From Clavulina sp. PMI_390 (lineage: Eukaryota; Basidiomycota; Agaricomycetes; Cantharellales; Hydnaceae), in NCBI GenBank assembly GCA_015039315.1, contig WIDE01000027.1, positions 162,398 to 226,397 of the forward strand: DNA of 64,000 nt. The letters run 5' to 3'. Numbering within the stretch: the stretch's first letter is position 1; the number at the start of each line of letters is the position of its first letter. Below are positions 1 to 11,526 of the stretch, piece by piece. The position numbers and the translations under genes were made by a program. Under the pieces are notes generated by a model that worked only from the letters and a program-made list of their open reading frames with translations, was not told the DNA's origin and made no database searches.

Positions 1-75
1 ATCTTCACAAAGAGTACGAAAAAATATATTCCTCTCCACATGGAAACCGTGGGTAGCGTACAATGACCAAAAGTT

Positions 76-2055
76 CTAGAATGAAGGGTTGGCGTTTTGG
101 ACCAACATGGTGAAGTAATCCTGGAACCAAGTACCAGCTACAAGAACGATGCGAAATGTCAGTAAATCCCAATATCAGGAAGGTCCATAAGCCGGGAAGG
201 AGACTTACCCTCGGGAGCAGGTTGCTTGGCATCAGAAAGACCACAGTGGTAATCGTAGCGAGTGCTCGAAGTGTTGCTAGTACCATCACATTCACCTCCG
301 GGCTTGACCCAGACGATAGCATCAATGTACGAGGAACCGGTGTTGGTGGTGGGGCGCATGCCGAAGCCGGCGTTATTGACATTGCACCAGTCACCCCATT
401 GGCTACGGATGTTCTGGACACCAGAGCGGCCCTGGTCGACAATGAAGTGCTGAGGGAAGCCGTTGCTGGCAAGCAGAGGAGCGAGGGCGTTGATGTAGAG
501 CATCTCATCGTAGCTACAGAAAGCGGCAGCGCGTGATTAGCTTGTGAGTGACTTTGGAGGAGGAGTGCACAGACATACTTGGCGTCACCAGATGTGATGG
601 GGTCGGGGCTGGAGGTGGTGAGCGAGTTGTAGTTGGCGACGTTGGTAGCGAGGCCACGGACACGGGTGTTTGAGCCAGCCTGCTTAAGGAGACTACCAAA
701 GAGCTGGGCAGCAGGGGTCTACATTCCAAAATCAGATATATGCCCAGAAAATTGGAACAGCGAGGAATATGACATACAATGTTGGCGGGCCATCCAAGCC
801 AACCAGCGTGACCAGCATCGACGTAGATATACAAGTCTATAAATCGATTATTCAACATAGTCCCTTTTACTAGATTGGATCACTTGAATGCTTACTGGAC
901 ATAGTCAGCGTCTGCCAAGCGTAGACAGCGAGAGCCTCATAGGTCGATTGGGCGTTGGCGCACTTAGAAACGCTCAAGTTGGTGACCATGTTGGCCAAAC
1001 TATCGGGCTCTGAGTATAGATGGAATAATGAGCTAATATCTCAACGTGAATTATTGGAACAAACACTTACCCCAAACGGCAACAACACGAACGTTGGGGT
1101 ATGCCTTGATTTGTGCAGCGATGGCATCAATGTAGGCCTTGTAGTTGGCCGCACCATTGTTAGCGATGCTGTACTCGCCGTTGGAAGCAGCTGCAGCGCA
1201 GTCACGCTATTCCAGAAAAGGAGTCATCAGACATCATGAACTATTGTCCCTGCTGTGGCTGTAGCAAAATTTTGAAGATGGCACTCACGTCGGGGAGATC
1301 GTAAATGACAATTTGCACGAGGTACTTGTTTCCAGTGCTGGTCTGCTTCGCCTGGGCGTCAGCGAGATAAGTACCCAAAGTCGGGACCTTGGCAGCAACG
1401 TCGAGCCTGGACAAAAAACAAGAGTCAGACTGATATCACGGAACTTGAACAAAAAAGATCGTACCAAGTGAAGGTTGGAACATTAGCGACGGCAGCAGCC
1501 TTGGAGGCCAAAGAGGAGTCGGTAATGTTCTTCACGGCCGCAGAGATCTCAGCGGCATAATACGGCGACAGGTAGACAGTGTAACCAGTGTAAGGATCAT
1601 CGGTAGGAGCGGTACCGCTCGCTGATGAGGTCGTGGTACCAGTGGTTTTCGATGTTGTGGTCGAAGTACCAGTAGCCTTTGAGGTTGTGGTGGTAGTGGT
1701 GCCGACACTGCTGCTGGGAAGACATTGCGAGTAGTCTACATCGTTCAAGATTAATATTTTGGGGGAGCTGGCAAGGAGAATGGGAGATTGGCCGTACAAG
1801 GATTCGAGTAAACGCAAGTAGCACCAGCAACACAAGTTGTCGGGCCTGATACGAAACGTCAAACTAGCTTTCTTACGGATCAGATTATTCTCGTACCAGA
1901 GTATCCAATACCACCGCCTATGAGGGATGCATATTCAGTGCCGAGGCAGGGACTCCTGGACCAATCTGACACTTACACTGGCCATAGAGAGAGGACTGGG
2001 CAGAAGCGACGCCGAGAAGCGCGCCCGCAACAGCGACAGAGAGAATGCCGACCAT
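76..2055 (-). CDS. cel6A: GH6 cellobiohydrolase with N-terminal CBM1 (Cel6A)
   Basis: Secreted exo-acting cellulase of family GH6, which releases cellobiose from non-reducing cellulose ends by inversion. Eleven exons (2055-1977, 1917-1897, 1845-1798, 1735-1465, 1406-1289, 1206-1071, 1009-896, 836-778, 718-579, 513-209, 137-76) give 450 aa. Residues 1-19 are a signal peptide ending ASA-Q. A CBM1 (YGQCGGIGYSG to YYSQCLP, about residues 24-56) is followed by a Thr/Ser linker and the GH6 domain from about residue 88. YDLPDRDC carries the Asp (about D176) equivalent to Asp175 of Trichoderma Cel6A, and EPDSLAN carries the catalytic acid (about D227, Asp221 equivalent). DAGHAGWLGWPAN, WGDWCN and WVKPGGECDGTS are also intact, and the C-terminus is the usual NANPSF. 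Length is normal for the family. The gene is complete, so the window edge does not cut it. Confidence 0.96.
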
Positions 2056-3121
2056 TTGGAAAAGAAAGAAGGGAAGAGGAGACCCGAGGTGAAGGGTGAC
2101 GATGCCAAGGTATTGGCCTTTATACGTCCCTCGTGCTGATAATCTCCATAGACGTTGCACTACAAGGCTTGGCGGTGCCAAGCCTTTGCATACCTAATAT
2201 TTCGGAGGGACGTCGGGTTGTATTATTTCGATTAATCTAATGAACGAAAAGTGCCAAGGAAACTCACCGACGACTGTGATATGGTCTACTCATACATGTA
2301 CCTTGTCCCACATCCTCGGAGCAATGTTAGAATCAAAGGAGACTGAAGAGTTATTCACTTATTCAAATCATGAATGATTGCGGGGATAATTGGGGTACGG
2401 TCCATATAGTTCGTAGTCTTGTTGGTATGCAACGCGAGCTTTCGCCGATCCTCCAGCAGCTGCCACGTAGGATTGACGAGATATAACCTCGAGGAACCGA
2501 ATCAGCGACCGTCACGAGATTCGGCCATCGGGTACTTTTCCCCAGATTGCATGGTCGCAAGGATGGTCACAAGAGAGACTTCAGGAAGAGCACGAGAGCT
2601 ACGCGATCAGGGTCGACTTGATTGTCCTCAGCAGAACCAAACGCGGGGCGATTCAGTATGAATGAGAGTTCGGTGCTAAAATATTATGATGTTTTGGTCT
2701 CCAGAGAGCTGGAAATCGTTTGTAACACGGCGAAGTACGCTGCTGGTGTCAAGAGAGCGAGGAGTTGCCATACGATGCCAACACGCGTAAACAAAGGCCC
2801 CTCATGCGGAGAGAACACCATTCGAAGCACCATTTGATCATGACTATTCTCCGAAACACGCCCATAGCACAAGTCCGGCGTGCCTCCGAGAGGTTCCTGA
2901 GCGGTGGAGGTGCCAAGTTCATTTTAGGTAATGATATTGAAAGCCCATCACCGAGGTGCCTCCCTCCTCCTTGTTTCGACTGCCTCGGCGGCCGCATCAT
3001 GCATTCGGGGTATCGGAAAAATAGGCTCGGGGCCAAGAACCCCAAAGGTGCCAAGTGAGGGTAAATGTCAATTAAACATGAGTGTACTCTATTCAATCTA
3101 TCAAACACTATTAACGTTAGC
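2056..3121. other. Intergenic: cel6A promoter side and TIM54 3' side
   Basis: About 1.07 kb with no open reading pattern, splice pattern or family motif that I could support. The part next to 2055 should hold the cel6A promoter. I saw no repeat, RNA gene or mobile-element end. Confidence 0.5.
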
Positions 3122-4858
3122 CTAGGAAGACTTGGCCGATTCAGCCCCACTTATCGTGGCGTTTGCAGACTCGTCCCCAAGATTCTCCGATTTTACCTCC
3201 GGCTCGACATCGACAAACACTCGAAGGGCACTCGCGAACCTCGGATCCCACGCGACTCCCACGTCCTTGCGCAACCAGCTCCATGCGCTCTCATCGCTTG
3301 TCCACTTCTTCTCCTTGGTCATCCTTTGCTCACGCAGCTCCACTTCGGTCTTGGGCGGGTACGCCACTTCGTCCTTGGTGGGCTCGCGTTCGCCTCGGGC
3401 AAGATCGCGCGCAAGCTTGAGCTTATTGGGGAGCTCCTTGTAATATTCCTTGCGCGCTTTGTTGGTGATCTTGGGAAGGTCAGCGAAAGAGTTGCCAAAC
3501 ATTGCTTCTGTGTCTTCCGCAAAGGAGAGATCGCCGTCCGTGCCCGCTAGACCGAGAACAGGAGTGGGGACAGGGAATGAGACGGTGGACCCCGAGGACG
3601 AGTCGGCCTCGGGCACTGGATCGGACATGCTGGATGCGGTATCATCTTCAGGAGATGGTGTTGTGGAGGTAGGAGGAATAATGGGACGCGATGAGCTCAT
3701 GACAATCTTGTATGCAGCTTCACAGCCCTCCCTCACGAACTTGCGCTCGTTGAAGAAATCGACAATCATCATCGGGAAGCTCAGAACACCCATGCGGTTC
3801 TCATAATGGACAAGGAGGAGAGGCGGTTGTGTAGGAATCGAATCGGGAACTCTGGTCATGTATTCGGGGACAGAGGCTGGTGATGATGGGGTGACGGGTG
3901 GGGGAGGAGGGGGAGGTGTTGAACGTGGGACGGGAGCGAAGAGGGATGAAGGGCGTGGGGCGGTCGCGGAAGGTAAAAACTGGGATTTCGGAGGTGTGGG
4001 AGCTGGGGTAGGATCAGAGGATGCAGGCTCATCGTCGAGCGAGCCAACGATGGGGGTTTCTTCGGGTTCGTCGAAATGCCCATCTTCAGCCAGGCGATTT
4101 GCCAGCATTTCCTCGGCATCTTTCTTTTCAAGTGACTCGGTCCAACCGTCTCGGAGGCCACGCATATATTCTTTGAACGTATGGCGACCAATCAGGATTG
4201 TGCCACCCTCGAGCCAGCGTTGGTGCTGTTTCTCCTTGTCATCCGACAGAGAAGGTGGCTTCCACGGGGACGGAGCAGGCGCCAAGCCTACGAGTTCTCG
4301 GCGATAATCTATGGCTTTATCCCGAATGAGTTCAGAGATAGCTCCGTATTGATTGCCATTCTTGGTCTCATAGTCAATTGCGGCTGCGACTAGGACAGGC
4401 TGACAAGAGAAATATAATTTATGAATGAGGTATGACGAATGCACAGAAGGACATAGACGCACCTTGACATATCTCTTGAAGTACTTCATACTCCTGTCAT
4501 ATTCGTCATCCCCAGGCCACTTGCACGCGTACACCTGGACTTTACGCGGCAGCTCCATACTCCCAAGCGGCACCTCGGCGAGATGCCTGACCTTGGCCGC
4601 GTATTCCTCCTTAATTTGACGGCATTTCCTGCGGTCATCCACGTAGAGATAGCTAAGTGAACCAACAACACCCCAGAAGATGAGCCAATTTCGTCCAGGA
4701 AGCTTGGGACGACGAATCCAGCTTGCTGGAATGCCGGTGTATTGCAGAGCAGCAACAATCCCACTTGGGGGTGGTGGCTTCGGAGGTAGGCCCGGTGTAC
4801 TCGAGCTCGCTGGCCCTGGTGCGGGCGCTGTGGAGAACCGGAAACGGGTGGGACGCAT
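3122..4858 (-). CDS. TIM54: Mitochondrial inner-membrane translocase subunit Tim54
   Basis: Tim54 is a subunit of the TIM22 complex that inserts carrier proteins into the mitochondrial inner membrane. Two exons (4858-4463, 4399-3122) give 557 aa. The family signature is at the N-terminus: TGIPASWIRRPKLPGRNWL, then a membrane segment (about residues 58-74), then a DDRRKCRQIKEEY helix and VYACKWPGDDEYDRSM. The 63-nt intron follows YVK and resumes at PVLVAAAIDYE. A Pro-rich low-complexity stretch lies near the middle, and the C-terminal half is charged. Reading stays open upstream to an ATG at 4924. I chose 4858 because the sequence just before it looks like a splice acceptor and the extra residues are not typical of the family; this start is uncertain. 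Confidence 0.9.
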   Translation of the reverse strand: MRPTRFRFSTAPAPGPASSSTPGLPPKPPPPSGIVAALQYTGIPASWIRRPKLPGRNWLIFWGVVGSLSYLYVDDRRKCRQIKEEYAAKVRHLAEVPLGSMELPRKVQVYACKWPGDDEYDRSMKYFKRYVKVRLCPSVHSSYLIHKLYFSCQPVLVAAAIDYETKNGNQYGAISELIRDKAIDYRRELVGLAPAPSPWKPPSLSDDKEKQHQRWLEGGTILIGRHTFKEYMRGLRDGWTESLEKKDAEEMLANRLAEDGHFDEPEETPIVGSLDDEPASSDPTPAPTPPKSQFLPSATAPRPSSLFAPVPRSTPPPPPPPVTPSSPASVPEYMTRVPDSIPTQPPLLLVHYENRMGVLSFPMMIVDFFNERKFVREGCEAAYKIVMSSSRPIIPPTSTTPSPEDDTASSMSDPVPEADSSSGSTVSFPVPTPVLGLAGTDGDLSFAEDTEAMFGNSFADLPKITNKARKEYYKELPNKLKLARDLARGEREPTKDEVAYPPKTEVELREQRMTKEKKWTSDESAWSWLRKDVGVAWDPRFASALRVFVDVEPEVKSENLGDESANATISGAESAKSS

Positions 4859-5104
4859 ATCCTGAGGCCCACAGGAAATTTGGAGGAGCGTCAATAGCAC
4901 CAAACAAGACCTCGGTGTAAACAATCTCTTCGTCCCTCTACTTCAGGCGGCAATCACAATCGGGAAAGCTCCACAGCCAACAATGTTCAATTGAATCAAA
5001 TTTGTACATCTTTCAGCTGTGAAAATCTGCAGCTCGTAGCCGAGTGCTGATATGTAGGATGCCCTACAACCCCATCACAATTGATGTGTGAGGAATGGAG
5101 TACC

Positions 5105-5535
5105 TCACTCCGCTTTGGTAGGTAGTTGGGGAGGTGCAACAAGGGTATTGATTGTAGCCGTTAGATCCCCCTTGTGTTGTACAAGGGCTTTCTCAGCTTG
5201 TGCCTTTGTGATCTCAAACTCCTTGATCTAGCGAAGAAGAGGCTTTGGGATTAGCTTCGTGGGTGACAATTACTGGCTGTGCATAGACTCACCAGTAGCT
5301 CCAGATGGTCCTTTTTGATGTCGACCCCATGAGGAGCCTCCTTAGGCTTCCTCGCTGGTGCTTCAAATGCTCCAGAAGCGAATGCCTCTTCTAGTCGTTT
5401 TTTGTTGTACGAAAGTCCATCCTGGAACTAGAATCATAAAACGATACATTAGGATATGCAACGAAGGCCTTGGTAGTTGTGTAACATACATACCTCGACG
5501 ATCACCTCTGCTTCAGGCTTGCCATTGCTCGCCAT
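5105..5535 (-). CDS. HYPK-like small UBA-domain protein
   Basis: Three exons (5535-5494, 5427-5293, 5227-5105) give a 99-aa protein. The C-terminal third (IKEFEITKAQAEKALVQHKG) matches the UBA-type helical domain of HYPK and the C-terminus of NAC-alpha. The middle has a conserved FQDGLSYNKKRLEEAF stretch. In the known family HYPK binds the ribosome-associated N-terminal acetyltransferase NatA. Both junctions are phase 0 with good GT/AG sites. It lies head-to-tail downstream of the gluconokinase gene, and their relation is probably coincidental. A role in nascent-chain handling is inferred from the family only. Confidence 0.75.
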
Positions 5536-5907
5536 CGGGTGTTGGATCGAGGGCCCTAAGCGCCAAGTATAAAGTCACGAGATTGTGGCGCAAAAGATTT
5601 TTTTCTTCTTGACTTTCAACCCCTCCACTCTCGAACATTCTTGCGATGCTGTTTTCTTCAACAGTCGTGGGGCCTACAGTGGGGGAAGTCGCAGGAAGAA
5701 GAACCAACTGTGCATCGTTTACTGTCTGGACGTCCGTATCTTCCCCACACCGCGGTACTGCTCGACGCGTTTGGGGTTCGTTAGTGTCGCCTACATTTCC
5801 CTTCCTCTTTCTGTCTCTTCCCCAGTTATTCCCTTTAGTCTATATTTTGTATTTGGGTCTGGTACATGATTTTAAATTCACATCTTTTGTCTACCACTCT
5901 CCGCTGC
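5536..5907. other. Intergenic between HYPK-like gene and gluconokinase
   Basis: Holds the upstream region of the HYPK-like gene and the 3' end of the gluconokinase gene, both on the minus strand. I see no further coding or structured element. Confidence 0.5.
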
Positions 5908-6626
5908 TCAGACCAACAACCCACGTTCTCGTAGCCCTTCAATCGCCATCTGCACCTGCACATCGGTCTGCGCCTCCAAATCCACTTTCACTACGTCTGC
6001 TTCACCATCCGGCCTTTCCAATGTCGCCAATTGGCTATCCAGCATCGACTCCTTCATGAAATGCCCCTTCCGCGACGTCATGCGAGAAAGCAGCACGTCT
6101 CGCGGACCATCAATCCACACAAAAAACGTCTTGAGGAGATTCGAATGTGGGGCAAGGGGTTTCGTGTCGGGCTGTGAAGTAGGATCGAGCCCTTCGTGTC
6201 GTGTTGGGTTCGAGTCGACGGACGGGTGTTCCTCAACACCCCGCAAAACATCTCGGTATGGTAAACGTAGTGCCGAGCATCCTATCACGACGATTTTGGG
6301 CATTGGTTCTGACTCGGATGATGGTGATGTATCCTTCCCAGTCACCGATAGAGCCGTTGCGCGAATGCGAGCGAGCCACGGAGCACGATCGGCGTCGGTC
6401 AGAGGGATCCCAACCGACATCTTGTCGACGTTCGATTGAGGATGTAGAGCATCGCCATCGAGGAAAGGCACATTCAAGGTCTTGGCAAGGGCTTCGCCTG
6501 TGGTAGATTTCCCGCATCCAGACACACCCTGTGTCAGCATGAGCTCAGGGTGAGTGGCCACCGAGATAGAGATTGCTCAATGCTCACCATCACAATGATC
6601 AACGCAGAGTCAACTGTAGCTGCCAT
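5908..6626 (-). CDS. Gluconokinase (gluconate kinase)
   Basis: Phosphorylates D-gluconate to 6-phosphogluconate with ATP and feeds the pentose phosphate pathway. Two exons (6626-6588, 6528-5908) give 219 aa. The short first exon encodes the N-terminal beta strand (SALIIVM) and splices in phase 0 to GVSGCGKST, the P-loop (residues 14-22). FLDGDALHP and the late KGHFMKESMLDSQLATLE motif are typical of the family. An insert of about 40 hydrophilic residues sits between IGCSALRLPYRDVLRG and the FFVWIDGP strand. A start inside the long open frame would lose the beta strand before the P-loop, so the two-exon model is preferred. Confidence 0.93.
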
Positions 6627-7123
6627 CTTGGAGCACTTTTGCCTATACGATGGGCTCAACCAAGTGTAAAAAAGATGGATGATGTGCAATTCGTCAAAAG
6701 TACGGGATTATCTAGGCACCGGCACGTGCAACGGAATGCTCGTCGGGCCGCTACTCCCGGCGCGCCTTGTTCGTTCTCCCGCCGGCCAGGCTCTCTTCTC
6801 CTCATTATAAGGAGCGCATAATGCATATTCCTAACTATGCGTCCAACGATGCTTCCTCTTCAGATGTCTCATTCAACAACAGCCTCCGCTCCGTTCCCGT
6901 TTGCTCATAATAATCCAGTCTAGAAGCCGCCTGACCTACGAAGGACTTCATGTCCTCATCACTATGCTTCTTCCAAGATGACCCTCGCAACTAGTGGGCC
7001 GGTTTCGCCCCGCTTATAATAAGCTTCGCGCCAAGATGCCAACCTCGGATCAGTCACCTACGCCACGTCGATCTCCCCTCCCACTTGCGCTCGTCGTTTT
7101 GTCTCGTCTCTCTTGCAGTCGAC
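6627..7123. promoter_or_regulatory. Divergent promoter region, gluconokinase (-) / BNR_4 protein (+)
   Basis: About 500 bp separate two divergent ATGs, so both promoters must lie here. AT-rich TATA-like stretches occur near 6805-6810 and 7013-7020. No other feature seen. Confidence 0.4.
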
Positions 7124-8848
7124 ATGCTGCCACGACTGCTTTCTGTCCTATCATGGTCATTCTTAGTGCTATTTGTGAGATCTGCACCGTCCATCTCGCA
7201 AATTGACAACCTCACACTCGATTCGTCTGGAATGTGAGTACTCTTGCTCAACTTTCGGTCGGCGAACCTTTTCTGTCGTAGCTTCTGACGAGACTATTCT
7301 TTCCTCCGCCCTAAAAGCTTCTTCATATCCTATGATGGAGTTGTTAATGCTAATAGCTTCCAGCAAAATGCTGTGATCACCTATGATGGGTATGAATATG
7401 CAGGATGGTGTGTTATGTTATGACCATAATTCGCCTCCATTCTGGTTAATGCTCATCCTCACTCACTCAGGTACACTTCAACTGGTTACGCAATCTTGGC
7501 TCGTCGTTCTTTGACCTCGACATCCTGGAGTACCCTCCAACTCCCCCACCAGCTCTCCACTTCCGATTCCCATAATGTGATATCGATTGGCATCTCTCCT
7601 GCGGACGGAGTGATTCATGTCGCTCTAGACATGCATTCCACAGTCCTTTATTACACGGCATCTGAATCTGGGCTCGCGACCAATCCCACGAGGACATGGG
7701 TTGCGTCGAGGTTTGGCACAATTACTAACACGCTAGGTACCTTGAGCGTTGGAAGGTGAGTCGCCCAAGTCAAGACCTTCCATATGCACGCTTACTGATA
7801 CAGCTCTAAAACAGTCAAATCACCTACCCACAGTGGCTCGTCACTCCTGACAACAAACTACAATTCGTCTATCGCACAGGTGTATCAGGGAACGGTGCCG
7901 GCCAGCTCGCGGAGTACTCCAGCGGGACCTGGACAAACGTAGGCAGCTGGGCCTCCGCATCTGGATCGTATACGGCCGACACCGGCGCTGTCAGCACAGC
8001 TCGGAACCTCTACATCCATGGATTCACGTATGACAAGAACGGCAGACTTCATGTCAGCGGGACGTGGAGAGAGACAAATGCTGCTGTCAGTTGTAGCAGC
8101 AGTGGACTGACGAACCACGACACTGTCTACTTCTATTCAGATGACAGGGTAAGTTCCACTGGCCTGATAGACTTGATTTCCTAATTACTGATGATCTGAA
8201 TCGATGTTCACAGGGACGTACCTGGTACAATAACGCAAAGACCCAAGTTGGCACTGCTGGTTCAAACCCTATCAACGTCAACACGGCAGGCATCATTGTC
8301 GATTCTCTTGATGCCAATCATGCACTGATGAACCAAGAGAGCCAAACCTCAGACTCGACTGGACAGCCCCACATTATCATCAGCTACGTGCCAGGTACAT
8401 ATTCTACATTAACCTGTATCTCCATGCCCAGCCATTCTGATCCGTTCCTATCACTATAGGCCGCTTCACTCAGTGTGTATCAAGCTACGAAACCGGCCGC
8501 GTCGAGTACGGCCGCGCCTTCCACCTCTATCGCAACTCCACAAACCTCTGGACCAAATTCGAAATCCCCCTGGACCTTGATTCCGTCGGCCGTTCGCAAA
8601 TTGTCCTCGATTCGAGCGACAATGCGTTCGTCTTCTTCCCGTACGGCCGCGTCATGAGCGCAAGTAAAAGCACGTCGTGGACGGACTGGACAGAGGTGTT
8701 CACGGGTAGCGGCATGAATATATTTGGGGAGATTGCTATTGATCGAAGCCGTGCGCTCAGCTCGAGTATTGTTGGCATTCTGTATCAGAAAAACTCAACT
8801 GGCACGACGCCCTCTGCTGTAGGAGTTTCACATTTCACTCTAGGTTGA
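7124..8848 (+). CDS. Secreted BNR_4-family beta-propeller protein, possible PL42-type rhamnose-glucuronate lyase
   Basis: Six exons (7124-7233, 7318-7389, 7471-7755, 7815-8148, 8214-8394, 8460-8848) give 456 aa. The first 21 or so residues are a hydrophobic signal peptide (LSVLSWSFLVLFVRSAPS). The body has the BNR_4 pattern: HNVISIGISPADGVIHVALD, a PQWLVTPDN strand, LYIHGFTYDKNGRLHVSGTW, TNHDTVYFYSDDRGRTWYNN, and a late FGEIAIDRSRA blade. No membrane or GPI signal follows. As I recall, fungal secreted proteins of this type include the L-rhamnose-alpha-1,4-D-glucuronate lyase of Fusarium (CAZy PL42), which trims gum arabic-type arabinogalactan. The BNR_4 assignment is fairly safe; the PL42 activity is inference. 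The rest of the window supports a plant-polysaccharide role only weakly (cel6A is 5 kb away). Confidence 0.75.
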
Positions 8849-9182
8849 TTTATCTTGGAGCCCTTTGTTGTACAGCAGCTTTTTCCGAGTTCGCTGGTGC
8901 TTTTCATGTATACCAGAATGCTTCATGCGTTGATGATATCCCATTGTACCCGAACTCTATCTCAAGCTGCTCGTTGGTTTGTGTTGATCTGCTCTAAATA
9001 AAGTCACTCCAGCACCACCACTCAAATACAAACAAAGAAGTTCGATAATCAATATAGCAAGCTTTTAAATCGCACCGCGGACGGAGAGCCATCATAGGGC
9101 ACAAATGGGAAGTAATTGTACAGCCATCTTGATGCCACCACGATCTATACTGCGGCCTGAGCGAGCATTTCCCGCCAAAGAA
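8849..9182. other. Convergent intergenic region
   Basis: The 3' ends of the BNR_4 gene (+) and the arrestin-like gene (-) face each other here. An AATAAA-type polyadenylation signal for the plus-strand gene is visible at about 8997-9002. Confidence 0.45.
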
Positions 9183-10762
9183 TCAGTTCACCATAATGCT
9201 AACAGGGATCTCCAAGGCTGGGTGCCTAAGTAACTGGGCCTCGGTGACCTTTGGAACGATGTGCACACGGTACTGTAGAAGGCATCAAGTTAAGAACCAT
9301 TGTGAAAGGGATTATTTGGGGGGAAGGAGGAAAACACTGACCTCCACATTCAGCAAGGGAAACTCGAAGCTTGGTACTGCATGTCTCGGGACATCGATCA
9401 TTCCATTCAGTACTACAGTTTCTCCAGAACCTGCTGCCTCGCTTGACAAAGCACTGTCATCTCCTGGGGTCGGGGAAAACTTTGCTTTGGTGAGAACGTC
9501 TACATAGTCTGACGGGTCGGTGCCAGACATATCAGATGACCTGTTAGGCGCTGAGCGAGGCGAGGACACCAATGTGCAATGCTGCACAAGGTAAACTTCC
9601 AAATTACGAGACAGCAACACACAAGGCGTAGTATCAGATGACTCGGTTGAGAGGAAAATGTAGAAAGGGATCTGGCTCCCGGCAGAATATTTGAGTGGCT
9701 GTGGAATAATGACCTGTTCAGGAGCATGAATGAGACGTGTTAGTCAATCGTGTGCTTGATTCGCAATAACAGACACAAATGGGGTACACGAACTTGAGTT
9801 TCAACCACCACGTCCATCTTTCCGCCTTTTAATCGCATGGGTATCGTAAACGTGGATGCGTGCCAGACAGAGGTATCCATGGTATCGCTAGGACCGAGGG
9901 AACGCTGAGCATGTTCTATTGAGAGCCGGCGAGACGGCTGGGCCTGGGATCTAGGGAGATAGCGAAAAGGAACTTGGAGGCTGGTATGTGAATCTTAGAA
10001 ATCAGTACTGATGTGATAAAACGTCGTTCTGCCATAGCGAAAGAAAAGTTGCCTGAGATCAGAATGCAAGAAGCCCCTCTTGACGATCACTTCGACCATG
10101 TAGTTAATATGCTCCTTTCCAGCGTATGTTGGTGGTAGAACGACTTCCTTCCCATCGTAAGTCAGCGACGTTGGTAACGACAGCTGAAAGGCAAGTGCAG
10201 GAGGAGGGCCCGGTGGCTGCAGCTGGGACGATGAAGAAGAGGAAGCATTGGCATCGGAAGATGGTGACCATAGTATCTGAGGCATCTTGAGAAAATTTGC
10301 ATCAAATTCTCCGGGTTGCAGTGAGCTGATGGTGGACGTCACTCGACCGACGACCTGCATCATGATTGAGGTTTATGAGGTAAAATGTGATGATATTAGG
10401 ACCCACAGTAATGATAATCTCTTTCACCCCGATTCTCTTCTTGAAGTCTAACAAGACGCGCCCTTCGAGAGTTGCTCCTTGAGAGAAAAGCGGCCTGGCA
10501 GCGGGGTTGGTTGCCATACTGTTGAGCTCAAGTGATATAAAGGATCCATTCGCGAAGCGCTTAGACGAAAATATATGTTTGGTGGGTCTGCGTTGAACTG
10601 CCTCTTCGTAGCTGGGGATATCCTCCATAGCTTGGACCTCTGAATCGGAGGGAGCGAAGAGCTCCGCCATCTGGAAAACGCGTTTGAGCCTCAAGGTAGG
10701 TAGAGACAGTGTCGTATTATAAGACGTACCTCGAGAGAAGAATACAGGGGTGAGGCTGACAT
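9183..10762 (-). CDS. Arrestin-like (alpha-arrestin fold) protein
   Basis: Six exons (10762-10730, 10670-10407, 10354-10053, 9980-9794, 9713-9342, 9272-9183) give 415 aa. The first exon encodes MSASPLYSSLE. Near the N-terminus IPSYEEA resembles the LPSYEE element common in basidiomycete arrestin-like proteins. The arrestin N-domain pattern follows: SLELNS, GRVLLDFKK, then the paired strands LAFQLSLPTSL and INYMVEVIVKRG, LQVPFRYLPRSQ and FTIPMRLKG. In the known family these proteins act as trafficking adaptors, often linking cargo to ubiquitin ligases. The intron at 10052-9981 only gives the right frame (SDLSLQVPFRYLP) if it has a GC donor (AG|GCAACT) with a normal CAG acceptor. Confidence 0.8.
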
Positions 10763-11526
10763 GGCGTTCTTGAAAGTTAGAAGGTGAGGGGGTGAAGTGT
10801 CGATCCTACCACAGAATATCAGTATTTATAGGCTCGACGCTCACGAGAAACGAGAATAATGACTCACGTCATATCAATTATAGCTGCGGAAGCGCAACTG
10901 GAATGACTCCTACGATAATCAATTGAGTGTGCCTTATATTCATCGGCTGACTTTGGGGGGAATATACGGGCAGCTGGGCTGCGTCGAGAATTCTTAATCT
11001 ATTTTGCCCTAATACCTATCAACGCTTTCCGGCGCAGAAGCAGGGAGGGCTGGCCGAATGCGGGTGGCCGGGTCTTGCTGGGCAAGGGTGAATTAATCAA
11101 GTGTGGGGGCCAGAGACCGATGACCGTTCTGACGCAGGGGCGATAGGCGATCGGCTATGTGAGCTACGGAGAAAAGGATTTTTTTACCCTTGGAGGTAGA
11201 GCTTTCATGATAATATAGCTGTGTAAAATCGCTCAAAAGTGCTGTGGGAGACACATGGATTATTACCAGTAAACCCAAAACGAAGCTTGCTATCAGCCCT
11301 GACGGATCGGCCGAAAATCCGATTGATAGCGAATTTTTGGATAAAACGACAACTTTAACATTCAGAGAGCGTCAAAAGTTCACTAGGAGCTCTCAATGAA
11401 GCGAAGGCCGAATGCTATTCAAATGATGGCAAACACTGAAGACGAAGTCAGCCAACAACAAGAACGGCACGTCCACATATGGAAGCGCTAACCTCGAGTG
11501 ATATACGTACGATAGAAAGGTAGATT
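10763..11526. other. Intergenic
   Basis: About 760 bp between two minus-strand genes. It includes the arrestin-like gene promoter and the 3' side of the wax-synthase-like gene. No supported feature. Confidence 0.5.

Noticed and set aside
156..536. 126-aa plus-strand open frame at the left end
   Set aside because: It is antisense to the last large exon of cel6A, whose family motifs are unambiguous.
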